Shown in pieces: positions 53,667 to 62,970 of a stretch of 64,000 bases of DNA. The notes beneath the pieces were generated by a model that worked only from the letters and a program-made list of their open reading frames with translations, was not told the DNA's origin and searched no databases. Both the position numbers and the translations under genes were made by a program. Each line of letters begins with the position of its first letter. The stretch's first letter is position 1. This DNA comes from Streptomyces griseochromogenes (GTDB taxonomy: Bacteria; Actinomycetota; Actinomycetes; Streptomycetales; Streptomycetaceae). Location: the NCBI RefSeq assembly GCF_001542625.1, contig NZ_CP016279.1:5828001-5892000 (forward strand), given 5' to 3'.

Positions 53667-54467
53667 TCAGGGCCTGACCGCGAACACCATGCCGATGTCG
53701 CCGGCCCGCTGCACCGGGTCCTGCTCGGTACTGACCGTGAAGCCGTGCGCGAGGAGGACCTCGCAGACTGTGTCGCGGTTCTGCTGCCAGCGCTCCACCT
53801 CGACGACGGCCTGGCGGACCAGGGGCCAATGCCGTTCCTCGATGCCTCTGAGCACATCGAGTTCGGCGCCTTCCACATCGACCTTGAGCAGGTCGACATG
53901 GTCGATGCCCTGCTCGTCGAGCGCTGATGACAGGGTCCTGACTCTCACCCGGTGCGTCTCAAGCCGCCGCATCACCCGCAGCTGGCGGCTGACGAGAAGA
54001 GTGAGGATGGGAGCGGGTACGCGGCGCAGGGCCGGTCCCAGGCCGCCCTGGCGGATCATTTCGACAACACTGGCGGTGACCCGCCGCCGCTCAGCCTCGA
54101 TGTTCCCCTGATCCCGCGAGGAGGACGACAAGATCGTGGCGGCCGGAACGTAGCTGAAATCGATCTCGTCGTCACGGGACGCCAGGCCGTAAGGGAGCGC
54201 GGTCAGACGTCCGTTGAAGAACTCGCGAGCATTACGTTCGAGTGTCGCGTGGAGTGGCGGCACCGGCTCGAAGGCGTAGATTCGCACTTCCCCGTCCAGC
54301 CGCTCATAGACGGCCGCCGAGAACACACCGATGTTGGCGCCCACGTCGAGTACCGTCGCACCCGGCATGCACTCGATGCCGTGGGTGAAGTAGCCGCCCA
54401 CCTCCTCGCGCAGGAAAGACGCCTCCCAACGATTGATACTGTGCAGTTCAATCGCCTTCATGGTCAT
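53667..54467 (-). CDS. FkbM family methyltransferase
   Basis: About 266 residues. Motif I is ATVLDVGANIGVFSAAVYER (residues ~37-56), then YAFEPVPPLHATLERN. Downstream DHVDLLKVDVEGAELDVLRG is the FkbM signature around the conserved Asp/Glu. These enzymes transfer a methyl group from SAM to an oxygen of a sugar, polyketide or lipid. The middle insert (~100-180) is longer than the family minimum. The start is uncertain between ATG 54467, ATG 54461 and GTG 54512. No glycosyl or polyketide genes are adjacent, so its substrate is unknown. Confidence 0.82.
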   Translation of the reverse strand: MTMKAIELHSINRWEASFLREEVGGYFTHGIECMPGATVLDVGANIGVFSAAVYERLDGEVRIYAFEPVPPLHATLERNAREFFNGRLTALPYGLASRDDEIDFSYVPAATILSSSSRDQGNIEAERRRVTASVVEMIRQGGLGPALRRVPAPILTLLVSRQLRVMRRLETHRVRVRTLSSALDEQGIDHVDLLKVDVEGAELDVLRGIEERHWPLVRQAVVEVERWQQNRDTVCEVLLAHGFTVSTEQDPVQRAGDIGMVFAVRP

Positions 54468-54646
54468 GACAGGATCATTTACCAGGGTTGGAGCCAACAA
54501 TCCAGCCCGCACGCTTCACTTCGACCGCGTCCCTGATCCACAGGGTGTGACGCCGGCCCATTCTCGTAACACACTTGGGTCGCGTCGAGACCTCCACGGA
54601 CGCTGTTGGGCGGGGTTGGTCGCTGTGGTTGCTGTACCGGAAGCCT

Positions 54647-54964
54647 TCACCTCACCGCTGCAGCGAGAGCCGCGTCCACCGTGAAGAGCGTCCCTGCACC
54701 CACGCCTACGACTGCTCCGCGTGTGCCCAGGAGCTGGGGCCCGATGGTCTTGGCGATGTTCTGACACGCGGCCTGTTGACGCCGCGTTCCGCACGGCGTT
54801 CGATCGCCTCTGCCCGTGCGGGTGTCCGGGCAGAGAGCCGGGACGATGACCGAGGACGCCAGACCCGGGCTGATGAGGATGGTGTACTTCCAGCAGACGT
54901 CCGCGACGATGATGGGCGCGGGCGCGGTGCTGTCCGAAGGGTAGCTGCTGGTCTCGATCGGCAC
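54647..54964 (-). CDS. possible small hypothetical gene
   Basis: A 105-codon frame beginning at a GTG behind GGTGAGCC, with PIIVADVCWKYTILISPGLA near the N-terminus and GTRGAVVGVGAGTLFTVDAA near the C-terminus. It may be a small membrane-associated protein or a fragment. No family recognised. It diverges from the next entry with only 23 bases between starts. Confidence 0.3.
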   Translation of the reverse strand: MPIETSSYPSDSTAPAPIIVADVCWKYTILISPGLASSVIVPALCPDTRTGRGDRTPCGTRRQQAACQNIAKTIGPQLLGTRGAVVGVGAGTLFTVDAALAAAVR

Positions 54965-54987
54965 GGCTCACCAGCTGGAGACCCTCG

Positions 54988-55170
54988 GTGATCACTGAGC
55001 GGATGGACCTGCCACGGTTGCGAAGTCTGATCGACGGAGTTCTCGTCGATCTGTACGAGAGGCACCGTCACCAGAACTTGCCTGCGCTGTGCGAGCGGCT
55101 TCACCTCCCGGCTCCACCCTCTCTGGACAGCCATACAAAGCGACAGCGTCTGTCGGCCAGTCCGCAAGAG
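54988..55170 (+). pseudogene. N-terminal fragment of a hypothetical (perhaps abortive-infection-like) protein
   Basis: A GTG with GGAG seven bases upstream starts MDLPRLRSLIDGVLVDLYER, HRHQNLPALCERLHLPAPP and TKRQRLSAS, after which recognisable sequence ends. I recall this helical unit as the N-terminal domain of longer actinobacterial proteins, some annotated as AbiJ-related, but this is weak. The rest of the gene is missing. Confidence 0.35.
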
Positions 55171-55244
55171 TGCTCAGGCGGCCGTCTTGAGCATGTGGTT
55201 GAAGCCGTCCTCGACAGCGAGCCGCTTCCCGCTCGGGAACGCGA

Positions 55245-55997
55245 TCAACTCCAGGGCATGCCGTGGAGCGGATACCCCGGATCCTGGCCCGGCGCGGGCC
55301 GTACCGGCGGTGCAGCGCTCGGGGGGCCAGCGGGCCCGGTCACCGTGCCCGGGGACTGCGCGAGTCCGGTGGCCCACAGCTGGTCGACACGCGAGCGCTC
55401 GGTGGCGTTCGGGTAACGGTTGGTACAGGACGGGCCGGCGCCACCGCCCGACATCAGCTCACTGCACGGCCCGCTGTAGTCGTCCGGCAGACCCAGCACG
55501 TGCCCGGTCTCGTGGGTGACGACGCGAACCGAGTCGTACTGCTGGCTCTGGGTGTAGTCGATGAAGACGTAGCCACTTCCGTGGCCGTTGGTGGAGGCGT
55601 AGGACCCGCGCGAGTCGTTGCCCTCGATGTAGGAGAAGTCGGCACCGCTCGACGCCTCCTGGAGCTTGACGTTGGACTCGGAGCTGTTCCAGATCGAGGC
55701 CGCGCTCGATATCTGCGAACGGAAGCTCGGCGCCTGGGAGGCGTTGTAGTAGACGGTCACCGCCTGCGCGTTCGGCTGGGCGGCGCGCTTCTCGGCGACG
55801 GACTTGAGCACGGCCTCGAAGAACGCCTTGTTGTTCGCGGCCTCCTCAGCCGACCCGGCGTACCGCGCCACGGAGGTACCGGCGGCAGCGGACGGAGCGG
55901 CCGTCTGGGCGCTCGCCGGCACCACCGCACCCAGCGCGCTGGAGGCCAGACCGAGAGCGAGGGCGAGGAGTCTCGTGGACGTTCGGGACGACTTCAT
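55245..55997 (-). CDS. snpA: snapalysin (M7 zinc metalloprotease)
   Basis: A 250-residue secreted protease precursor. The signal peptide ([20 protein letters not shown]) and a short propeptide (~30-75) precede the mature domain. The zinc site is [11 protein letters not shown] (H162, E163, H166, D172), the HExxHxxGxxD of snapalysin, followed by PCSELMSGG and [15 protein letters not shown]. Snapalysin is the small neutral protease of Streptomyces that cleaves milk casein. A Pro-rich tail of ~30 residues ([15 protein letters not shown] end) is an unusual extension. The ATG follows AGGAGC. The LysR regulator SnpR that usually diverges from it is not adjacent. Confidence 0.92.
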   Translation of the reverse strand: MKSSRTSTRLLALALGLASSALGAVVPASAQTAAPSAAAGTSVARYAGSAEEAANNKAFFEAVLKSVAEKRAAQPNAQAVTVYYNASQAPSFRSQISSAASIWNSSESNVKLQEASSGADFSYIEGNDSRGSYASTNGHGSGYVFIDYTQSQQYDSVRVVTHETGHVLGLPDDYSGPCSELMSGGGAGPSCTNRYPNATERSRVDQLWATGLAQSPGTVTGPAGPPSAAPPVRPAPGQDPGYPLHGMPWS

Positions 55998-56842
55998 GTG
56001 GGGGGGCTCCTACTCACTCGGTGACGCCGAGCGCACGGTGCGCGGTCGACTCTGCGCGAACACCGGTTCTGAACTGCGGCGACGTCCTGTGGGTCGCCAT
56101 TCTTAGAACGGCTCGACAGGGAGCGCAAAGGGTCCCGCCACTACCTCGCCTCGTAGGCCCCGGGACCTCGCCAGGGCAGTGCGCGGGGCTCCGGTCCGCA
56201 CATGGCGGCAGCAGGGGAAGCTGTCGCGGCGTCAGAAACCTTGCATCACGGGGCAATGGGCGTGCGAGTCGGCCGGGCGGAATCCCGGGACGCACGGCGG
56301 GATCGACATCCGGGCTAAGACGGACAAATCCTTAGATGTCTGCCATGCCGCGTCTACTAAGTGTGCCGGTTGATTGGCGGAGCACTGTGACCGACGTCAT
56401 AGAACATGAGCTTCCGCTTCTTTCGCGCCCCACCGGGCCCGTGGCGCCCCCCCCCAGAGAGTCACCCTCGACGCTGGGCGGCATCCCTCACCGCTGAGCC
56501 GCCGCCGCTCAGTCCTGATCAGGATGGAGGCCGGGCCCGCCGTGCAGCCCGGCGAGCGGTGTGGGCGAGAGACTGGTGGGTTCCTCGCCCGCCTCCAGCA
56601 GCGTGTCCGCCGCACCCGGTGGCTTCGGGACTCTGCGGGCCTGGCTGTCGTCAGCCGCGCGAACGAGGTGCGCGCCCGGTCGTAGAGCGCCAGCTGCACT
56701 CCGGCCCCTTCCGCCGGCACCAGCACCACCGGGCGCAGGTGAAGATCATTCACGGGACCGCGGCCAGAACCCCTTCGAGGCTCTGTCCACAGTTCCGTGA
56801 TCGGGCAACGCCGCGTCCCTCACCACCTCGTAGGCTGGCTGG
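55998..56842. other. long intergenic region with a possible decayed frame
   Basis: About 845 bases. A minus-strand frame near 56750 begins NDLHLRPVVLVPAEGAGVQL, and in another frame DTLLEAGEEPTSLSPTPLAG ends at a stop. They suggest remains of one gene, whose family I could not identify. Nothing else stands out. Confidence 0.3.
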
Positions 56843-57253
56843 GTGTCTGATCACGGCATTGAGTTCCCCGCTTTTCGTCTGCATGTCGTGCCGGCGGTCC
56901 TCGCTCTGGCGAGTCCCTCATGGCAACGCGACGTGTGGCTGCAGCCAGAGGAGTTCGAGGACCTGGACTACGTGGTCAACGTACTGTTCGACGATTTCTG
57001 CAACGCTGACGACCCCGGTCCGTGGCTGGGCAAGAGCCTGCGGACCGAGGAGGAAGTCACGCTCATGAGGGAGTTGGGCACGGTCTACTCGGCAGTGCAG
57101 GAGTCCGTGGGTCGCCGCGCCCCGGATGAGGCTTATCTCGATGCTGCGGAGTGGGACATCGTGATCACCATCGCGGCCCGACTGGCTCAGGTGATGGTGA
57201 CCAATGACCTTCAAGCCGCGGCTGTCCTGCATGAGCAACGTCAGCGCTCCTGA
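56843..57253 (+). CDS. SCO4402-like conserved protein
   Basis: A 136-residue soluble protein. The pattern EFPAFRLHVVPAVLALASPS, EDLDYVVNVLFDDFCNADDP, LRTEEEVTLMRELGTVYSAV and IITIAARLAQVMVTNDLQ-like phrases match, as I recall, the SCO4402 family of Streptomyces. Its role is unknown. The start is a GTG with GGCTGGG upstream. It has no close operon partner. Confidence 0.78.
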   Translation: MSDHGIEFPAFRLHVVPAVLALASPSWQRDVWLQPEEFEDLDYVVNVLFDDFCNADDPGPWLGKSLRTEEEVTLMRELGTVYSAVQESVGRRAPDEAYLDAAEWDIVITIAARLAQVMVTNDLQAAAVLHEQRQRS

Positions 57254-57704
57254 CGACCAGGACACCGGTGCGGCAGGGGAATCGACGGCTGGGTGAGAAT
57301 GCGCGCCTTCAGGAACGAACGAGCCCCGGCCACACACGCCTCGCTCGAGCGTTTTCACCCGGCTCACGTGTTGCACCGAGCCGGCGGGCGAGTCATGGTT
57401 CCGACAGGATACGAGGAAGATGCGCTGCTCCTCCCGCGCCATGAGCCGATTCCTGGACCGGTCAGAGAGGCCGGAAGGCTCTGATGCCGAGTCAGGCGGA
57501 TGCGTGGGGAAGCAGGAAGGGAAGGTGGGCGGTGAGGGAGCGCTCTGCGAGAACCCACAGTTCACCCCTTCCGCAGCTCCCTCCAGTAGCCGTAGTTCCA
57601 AGCCGGCCGGGCTCGATCGGACCGAACACACTTGACGTTCCAGCAAATTGGGACTGATCGGAACCGCCTGTGACACTCGTTCCCTTCGCCCGGCGGCCGA
57701 AGGC
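57254..57704. other. intergenic stretch without a recognisable gene
   Basis: About 450 bases between converging genes. Nothing recognised. Confidence 0.45.
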
Positions 57705-58454
57705 TCATCCGCGTTCGCGAAGGTACGCCTCCAGCTCTGCGGCCCCGGTCAGCATCGCCCGCCCACGGGCGGACAGCCGACCCTGCCAGTCGCGCAGTGC
57801 GGCTTCCAGCGGCTCCAGACCGCCGGCCGCCCGCACCTGGGCGATCAGCGGGGCGATCTGCTCCAGCAGGTAGCCACCCCGCCTGAGCTGGTGGGCCAGC
57901 CGGGCGTCGCGCACGTCGGCCTCGTCGTAGACGCGGTACCCGGTTCGCGGGTCACGGCGCGGGCGTACCAGCCCGGCCGTCTCCCATTTACGCAGTGTCG
58001 CGGGCCGGATACCGAGCTTCCCGGCCAGCGGCCCGATGAACGTGCCGCTGGGCCCGGACACCGCGGCCGGCTCGGTCCCCGCACCGAGCTCAGGCGTCGG
58101 GGTGGGCTCCAGGTCACGGAGGGCGCTCTCCACGGCCTGGAGGGTCCGCCGGTCGTCGAGAAGCTGGGCGTGGCTCTCGTCGATGAGGCGGAATGCCTCC
58201 TCGGCCGCATCCTGGTTCACGGCCCGCATGATCGACGTCGCCGTCTGGTGGCCGTGGCCGGGCACCAGGGCGAGAAACGCGCGCAGGGCCCCCGCGTGCA
58301 GCGAGGTATAGGTGCGGTAGCCGTGGGGTGTGCGGCCGGCGGCCGGAAGGATGCCGGCCTCCTCGTAGTTCCTGATCGCCTGAGTCGACAGACCGTGCCC
58401 GCGTGCCAGATCGACCGGCCTGAGCCGCACGCCGCTTTGAAGGTTTCGCCCCAT
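57705..58454 (-). CDS. MerR family regulator with two HTH units (TioE-like)
   Basis: A 249-residue regulator with two MerR DNA-binding units. The first (residues ~8-75) reads RPVDLARGHGLSTQAIRNYE, EEAGILPAAGRTPHGYRTYT; the second (~145-215) reads LAGKLGIRPATLRKWETAGL and DPRTGYRVYDEADVRDARLA. This double layout matches the TioE type seen in Streptomyces. The ATG at 58454 lies before a divergent erythromycin-esterase gene, 58 bases away. The palindrome TTCAACG-ATAC-CGTTGAA between them is a fitting operator, so this protein probably regulates the esterase in response to a drug-like ligand. Confidence 0.85.
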   Translation of the reverse strand: MGRNLQSGVRLRPVDLARGHGLSTQAIRNYEEAGILPAAGRTPHGYRTYTSLHAGALRAFLALVPGHGHQTATSIMRAVNQDAAEEAFRLIDESHAQLLDDRRTLQAVESALRDLEPTPTPELGAGTEPAAVSGPSGTFIGPLAGKLGIRPATLRKWETAGLVRPRRDPRTGYRVYDEADVRDARLAHQLRRGGYLLEQIAPLIAQVRAAGGLEPLEAALRDWQGRLSARGRAMLTGAAELEAYLRERG

Positions 58455-58491
58455 GTGACCGACGATATCGCGGAAAAGTTTCAACCGAGGG

Positions 58492-58509
58492 TTCAACGAT
58501 ACCGTTGAA
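58492..58509. promoter_or_regulatory. MerR operator candidate: 7-base inverted repeat
   Basis: TTCAACG (58492-58498) and CGTTGAA (58503-58509) form a perfect inverted repeat with a 4-base spacer. A further half-site TTTCAAC occurs at 58479-58485. It sits immediately upstream of the esterase ATG (58513), overlapping its probable promoter or ribosome site. Confidence 0.65.
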
Positions 58510-58512
58510 GGC

Positions 58513-59715
58513 ATGGCTACCGACATCAAGGACACCGCCCATACCGTCGAGGCTGCCGCCGTCATGAGCCTGCTCCCGGCCCGGCCCCGCCTGCTCGCCC
58601 TGGGCGAGCCCACCCACGGCCAGGACGCTCTGCTCGACCTGCGCAACGAGCTCTTCCGGCAGCTCGTCGAGCAGGAGGGCTACCGGACGATCGCGCTCGA
58701 GAGCGACTGCATGATGGGCCTGGTCGTGGACGACCACGTCACCTCGGGCACGGGCACGCTCGACGAGGTCATGGAGCACGGAATCAGCCACGGCTGGGGC
58801 ACGTCCGCGGCCAACCGCGAGCTCGTGCGCTGGATGCGCGCCTACAACGACGGCCGCCCCGCGTCCGAGCAGCTCCGGTTCGCCGGTTTCGACGGCCCGC
58901 TGGAGATCACCGGCGCCGCGAGCCCCCGGCAGGCCCTCATCGCACTCCACGGGTACCTCTCGGCCCGGGTGGACGCGGACCTGCTCCCCTGCACTGCGGG
59001 GACACTCGACCGCCTGCTCGGCACCGACGAACGGTGGACCAATCCCGCCGCGATGATGGACCCGGCCCGGTCCGTGGGGCAGTCGGCCGAGGCCAGGGAG
59101 CTGCGGCTGCTCGCCGACGATCTGGCGGCGCTGCTCGACGAGCAGGCGCCGTACTTGATCACTGCGACCTCGCGGGACGACTGGGACCGGGCGCGCCTGT
59201 ACGGGCGCACCGCGACCGGCCTGCTGCGCTACCACTACTGGATGGCCGACACCTCACAGGCCCGCATGACGCGGCTGGTGGGCGTGCGGGACCAGATGAT
59301 GGCCCACAACCTCCTCGCCGTCGCCGCTCGGGGCCCGGCACTCGTCCACGCCCACAACGGCCATCTCCAGCGGCAGAAGAGCACGATGCGGATGGGCGGG
59401 ATGCCGCTGGAGTGGTGGAGCGCCGGTGCGCTGGTGAGTGCCCAGCTCGGCGAGGGGTACGCCTTCGTGGCCACGGCCCTCGGCACGATCCGGCACCAAG
59501 GAGTCGACACGCCGCCGCCGGACACCGTCGAAGGACTCCTGTACGCCCTCCCGGAGGACCGCTGCGTCATCGACGCCCCGCGGCTGGCCACCGCCCTCAG
59601 CGACGAACGGCCCGCGCCCCGCGTTTCCCCCTGGTTCGGCTACTCCCCGCTCGACCCGTCCCACTTGGCGGACAGCGACGGGATCGTGTTCGTCAAGGAC
59701 GTCCCGCGACGCTAG
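58513..59715 (+). CDS. erythromycin esterase family protein
   Basis: A 400-residue hydrolase of the Ere/EreA fold. The catalytic motif GEPTHG (E32, H35) follows RPRLLAL, and ALESDCMMG supplies the next acidic residue; later HAHNGHLQR carries the other His. The family hydrolyses the lactone of macrolides, but many members have other substrates. The ATG is 58 bases from a divergent TioE-like MerR regulator with a palindrome between. This pairing suggests drug- or metabolite-induced expression. Confidence 0.88.
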   Translation: MATDIKDTAHTVEAAAVMSLLPARPRLLALGEPTHGQDALLDLRNELFRQLVEQEGYRTIALESDCMMGLVVDDHVTSGTGTLDEVMEHGISHGWGTSAANRELVRWMRAYNDGRPASEQLRFAGFDGPLEITGAASPRQALIALHGYLSARVDADLLPCTAGTLDRLLGTDERWTNPAAMMDPARSVGQSAEARELRLLADDLAALLDEQAPYLITATSRDDWDRARLYGRTATGLLRYHYWMADTSQARMTRLVGVRDQMMAHNLLAVAARGPALVHAHNGHLQRQKSTMRMGGMPLEWWSAGALVSAQLGEGYAFVATALGTIRHQGVDTPPPDTVEGLLYALPEDRCVIDAPRLATALSDERPAPRVSPWFGYSPLDPSHLADSDGIVFVKDVPRR

Positions 59716-60106
59716 GGCCGGCATCGGGGCCTGTGTCCCGGATCACGGGGATCGCTACACCCCTTGGCGAGTCCCAGCAGTGAGCCCGGCTTCCTTCCCG
59801 CTATGAGCGGAGCCGGACGATGAGGGCAGCGGCGGTGACGGTGCCGATGCGGACGTAACCACGCTTGTCATTCACCGCGTTGCGCCTCGCCGGCGTCCTG
59901 TGGCCGATTTTCATGGCGGCGGCCGATCCTTTCCGGGACGGGTCAGAATGGTCAGTGTTGTGTGCCGGCGAGGCGCGACGCGGTGAGTCCATGACTTCGC
60001 ATGGCGAATGGGTGCGGTGTCGGGCCCGTGCCCGCCCCAGCCGGCCGGCAGTGCCGACTCCGCAGACCGATGGCAGACAGACGCGGCCTCCGGGTGACAG
60101 GTGGGC
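59716..60106. other. intergenic stretch without a recognisable gene
   Basis: About 390 bases between converging genes. Nothing recognised. Confidence 0.45.
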
Positions 60107-61015
60107 TCACCAGGTCTTCGCGGCGGTCACGAGGCACTCGCGTACGAGCGTCACGTGCGGATTGGTGGAGCTGCCCGGGCGTTGCACGAGGTAGGCGGTG
60201 TTGATCGGGGGGTCCTCCGGCTGGTGGAGCAGTCGGAGGGCGCCGGAGGCGAGTTCGGTGCGGCACATGTAGCTGGGCAGGACGCTCCAGCCGGCGCCTG
60301 CGGTGACGGCGGTGAGGACGCCGCGCAGGTCGGGGATGGTGATCGCGGCCTGGGTGTGCAGGCGGCGGTTGAAGACGTGGCGCCAGTAGCGGCGCGCGAT
60401 GGGGAGATCCTCGGCGTAGGTGATCAGTGGCAGGGTTTCCAGGGCGGCGGGCAGTTCCTGTCCCTTGAGCCGTTCGGCCCATGCCGGGGCGGCGACCAGG
60501 ACGAATTCCTCGTCGGCGAGGAGTTCGGCGTGGAGAGTCCGGCCACGGGGCCGGCGGGTGGCGACGACGAGGTCGTGGCGTCCGGCCCGCAATTCTTCGA
60601 GCAAATGTTCGGTAAGTCCGATAGTCACCCGCAGCCGGACGCCCTGCGCGACCAGCGGGGCCAGCACATGGAGGCCGGCGACGCTCATGAACTCCGCGGG
60701 CCCGGCCAGATGCACCGGTGCCACGGTACTGCTGGGCTCCTCGCCGGCGATCGCGGCCAGTTGATCGAGAGGAGCCGACAGCTGCCCGGCGAGTTCGTCC
60801 GCGTGGGGCAGCGGGGTGACGCCGTGCGCCCGGCGTTGGAACAGTTCGCGGCCCAGGCGGTTCTCCAGCGCCCGGATCTGCGTGGTCACGGTGGACTGCG
60901 ACAGCCCCAGCTGTCGCGCGGCGGCGGTGAAGGACCCCAAGCGGTGCACGGCGAGAAAGGTGCGCAGCAGATTCAGGTCCAGCGGACCGGCCCCATGAAT
61001 GCCCTGATCGCTCAC
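60107..61015 (-). CDS. LysR family transcriptional regulator
   Basis: A 302-residue LysR-type regulator. The N-terminal winged helix is LDLNLLRTFLAVHRLGSFTA, followed by QLGLSQSTVTTQIRALENRL. The rest is a periplasmic-binding-like effector domain (for example LRVTIGLTEHLLEELRAGRH). The gene diverges from the DJ-1/PfpI and quinone-oxidoreductase genes at 61211-63936, and a palindrome CGATAC-CAC-GTATCG lies between. The likely task is to activate these genes under redox or carbonyl stress. Confidence 0.9.
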   Translation of the reverse strand: MSDQGIHGAGPLDLNLLRTFLAVHRLGSFTAAARQLGLSQSTVTTQIRALENRLGRELFQRRAHGVTPLPHADELAGQLSAPLDQLAAIAGEEPSSTVAPVHLAGPAEFMSVAGLHVLAPLVAQGVRLRVTIGLTEHLLEELRAGRHDLVVATRRPRGRTLHAELLADEEFVLVAAPAWAERLKGQELPAALETLPLITYAEDLPIARRYWRHVFNRRLHTQAAITIPDLRGVLTAVTAGAGWSVLPSYMCRTELASGALRLLHQPEDPPINTAYLVQRPGSSTNPHVTLVRECLVTAAKTW

Positions 61016-61084
61016 GACGTCGAGCCTACGAGGTGCGCCCGGCAGTCACCTGCCGATCCGTCCCCGTACGGGGCATCGATTCGT

Positions 61085-61099
61085 CGATACCACGTATCG
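61085..61099. promoter_or_regulatory. LysR operator candidate: CGATAC-CAC-GTATCG
   Basis: A perfect 6-base inverted repeat with a 3-base spacer lies 70 bases from the LysR start and 112 bases from the DJ-1 start. The ATAC/GTAT core is compatible with a LysR-type site, although the usual T-N11-A spacing is not exact. Confidence 0.5.
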
Positions 61100-61210
61100 G
61101 TGCATTCATTGGCGCAGATACTTCAGCACCTTTAGTTTCGAGAACGACAGCGATGACGTTCTGAGCACGCAGCGCCAGAACGCGAACCACCGGCTCTCGG
61201 AGACCGCACC

Positions 61211-61906
61211 ATGTCGAAGATCCTCTTTGTGATGACCGGCGCCGACCACTGGACACTGGCGGACGGCTCCAAGCACCCGACCGGCTTCTGGGCCGAGGAG
61301 GCCGTCGCCCCGTACCAGGCGTTCACGGCCGCCGGCCACGAGATCGTCGTTGCCACCCCGGGCGGCGTCGTGCCGCCCCTGGACCAGGGCAGCCTGGCGC
61401 CCCAGTTCAACGGCGGCGAGGAGGGCGCGAAGAAGATGGCGGACGCCCTCGCCACGATCAGCGAGATCCAGCATCCGATCAGCCTGGAGGACGTCGGCCT
61501 CGACGACTACGCCGCCGTCTTCTACCCCGGTGGCCACGGCCCGATGGAGGACCTGGCGGTCGACTCAGACTCCGGCCGCCTGCTCACCTCGGCGCTGAAG
61601 TCCGGCAGGCCCCTCGGCGTGGTCTGTCACGCCCCGGCTGCTCTGCTCGCCGCGGTCGAGCAGGACGGCACGAACTCCTTCGCCGGGTACAAGGTGGCCG
61701 CGTTCACCAATGCGGAGGAGGCCCAGTCGGGTCTCGCCGACAAGGCGAAGTGGTTGCTGCAGGATCGCCTGACGGAGGCGGGTGTGCAGGTCCAGGTGGG
61801 CGAGCCCTGGGTGCCGAACGTTGTCGTGGACCGCAACCTGTTGACCGGTCAGAACCCCTCCTCCTCCGCGCCCCTGGCCGTGGAGCTGCTGAGGAAGCTG
61901 GCCTGA
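61211..61906 (+). CDS. DJ-1/PfpI family protein
   Basis: A 231-residue protein of the DJ-1/PfpI (type 1 glutamine-amidotransferase-like) fold, close to Hsp31-type members. The nucleophile is the Cys of VVCHAPAALL, with the Glu near the start of the fold (FWAEEAVAPYQ) and GGHGPMEDLA as the oxyanion region. Relatives act as glyoxalase III, deglycase or chaperone. The ATG follows GGAGACC. It is the first gene of a plus-strand group with a second DJ-1 protein 89 bases downstream, both possibly under the divergent LysR regulator. Confidence 0.88.
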   Translation: MSKILFVMTGADHWTLADGSKHPTGFWAEEAVAPYQAFTAAGHEIVVATPGGVVPPLDQGSLAPQFNGGEEGAKKMADALATISEIQHPISLEDVGLDDYAAVFYPGGHGPMEDLAVDSDSGRLLTSALKSGRPLGVVCHAPAALLAAVEQDGTNSFAGYKVAAFTNAEEAQSGLADKAKWLLQDRLTEAGVQVQVGEPWVPNVVVDRNLLTGQNPSSSAPLAVELLRKLA

Positions 61907-61995
61907 CGCGCGCAATCACCGATCGCGCATGCGGGGGGGGTACTGGACGCCGCGTTCCCCAGTCGGACCCGGCCCTTACGGTCATAGGGAAACAG

Positions 61996-62679
61996 ATGAG
62001 CAGAATCCTCGCCGTGGTTACCAACCAGGCGACCTACGGGACGAACCACCACCGGACCGGACTGTGGATCGGAGAGCTGGTTCACTTCTACGACGGGGTC
62101 CGCCGGGCCGGCTTCGAAGTCGATATCGTCAGCCCCGGAGGGGGGCAGGTGCCGCTGGACCCACGCAGCACCAGATGGGCCGACAAGGAGGTGCGCGACT
62201 ACATGAGTGATCGCGCGTTCATGTCGAGCCTGGACCACACCAGCAAAGCGGCCGATGTCGACCCGGCGCGGTATGCCGCGATCTTCTACACCGGCGGGCA
62301 CGGCGTCATGTGGGACTTCCCCTCCGACACCGCGCTCCAGCAGGCCGCCCGGGAGATCTACGAGAACGGCGGCGTGGTCTCCTCCGTCTGCCACGGCGCC
62401 TGCGGGCTGCTGGACATCACCCTCTCCGACGGCTCCCTGCTTGTCGACGGCCGCACAGTCACCGGGTTCTCCACCGCGGAGGAGCGAGTCGCCATGGTGA
62501 AGAGGCGGGTGCCGTTCCTGCTGGAGGACGAACTGCGCAAGCGGGGCGCGCACTATGTCAGGCACACCATCCCGATGGCCCCCTTCGCCACCGCTGACGG
62601 CAGGCTCGTGACGGGGCAGAACCCGTACTCCACCAAGGCCGTCACCGCACGACTCATCGAGACGCTGCACCGCCTTTGA
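61996..62679 (+). CDS. DJ-1/PfpI family protein
   Basis: A 227-residue second DJ-1/PfpI protein. The nucleophile lies in VCHGACGLLDI, the acidic residue in GLWIGELVHFYDG, and GGHGVMWDFP is the oxyanion loop. It is related to but distinct from the upstream one (roughly one third identical by eye). The ATG follows GGGAAACAG. Tandem DJ-1 genes suggest protection against glyoxals or other reactive carbonyls, in line with the neighbouring quinone oxidoreductase. The exact substrate is unknown. Confidence 0.88.
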   Translation: MSRILAVVTNQATYGTNHHRTGLWIGELVHFYDGVRRAGFEVDIVSPGGGQVPLDPRSTRWADKEVRDYMSDRAFMSSLDHTSKAADVDPARYAAIFYTGGHGVMWDFPSDTALQQAAREIYENGGVVSSVCHGACGLLDITLSDGSLLVDGRTVTGFSTAEERVAMVKRRVPFLLEDELRKRGAHYVRHTIPMAPFATADGRLVTGQNPYSTKAVTARLIETLHRL

Positions 62680-62970
62680 GCTGATCGACAACGCCTGGCC
62701 CGGCCCTGCTCGTAGAGCCTCTCGGGGCGATCGGCTGTTCTGCCCACGTCTCGTCGGGTGACAGGTCTCTCGTTCTGCGAGCTCGGGGCCGCCCGGGGCC
62801 GGGGCGCATCGGTCTCGGTGCGCGGGCCGGCCAGGGCAGGCCCGGGCGGAGGTCCCGCGGCGGCCCCGGACCGGAGTGAGCCTGCCGGGCGGGCCCTGTC
62901 GCCTGGCATCTCGACACCATGGGGACCGGCGTATGTGCCGTCCCGTCAGCTGCGTACTTGGAGGAACGCC
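62680..62970. other. intergenic stretch upstream of the quinone oxidoreductase
   Basis: About 290 bases with no convincing gene. It ends with GGAGGAACGCC, the ribosome site of the next gene. Confidence 0.4.
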
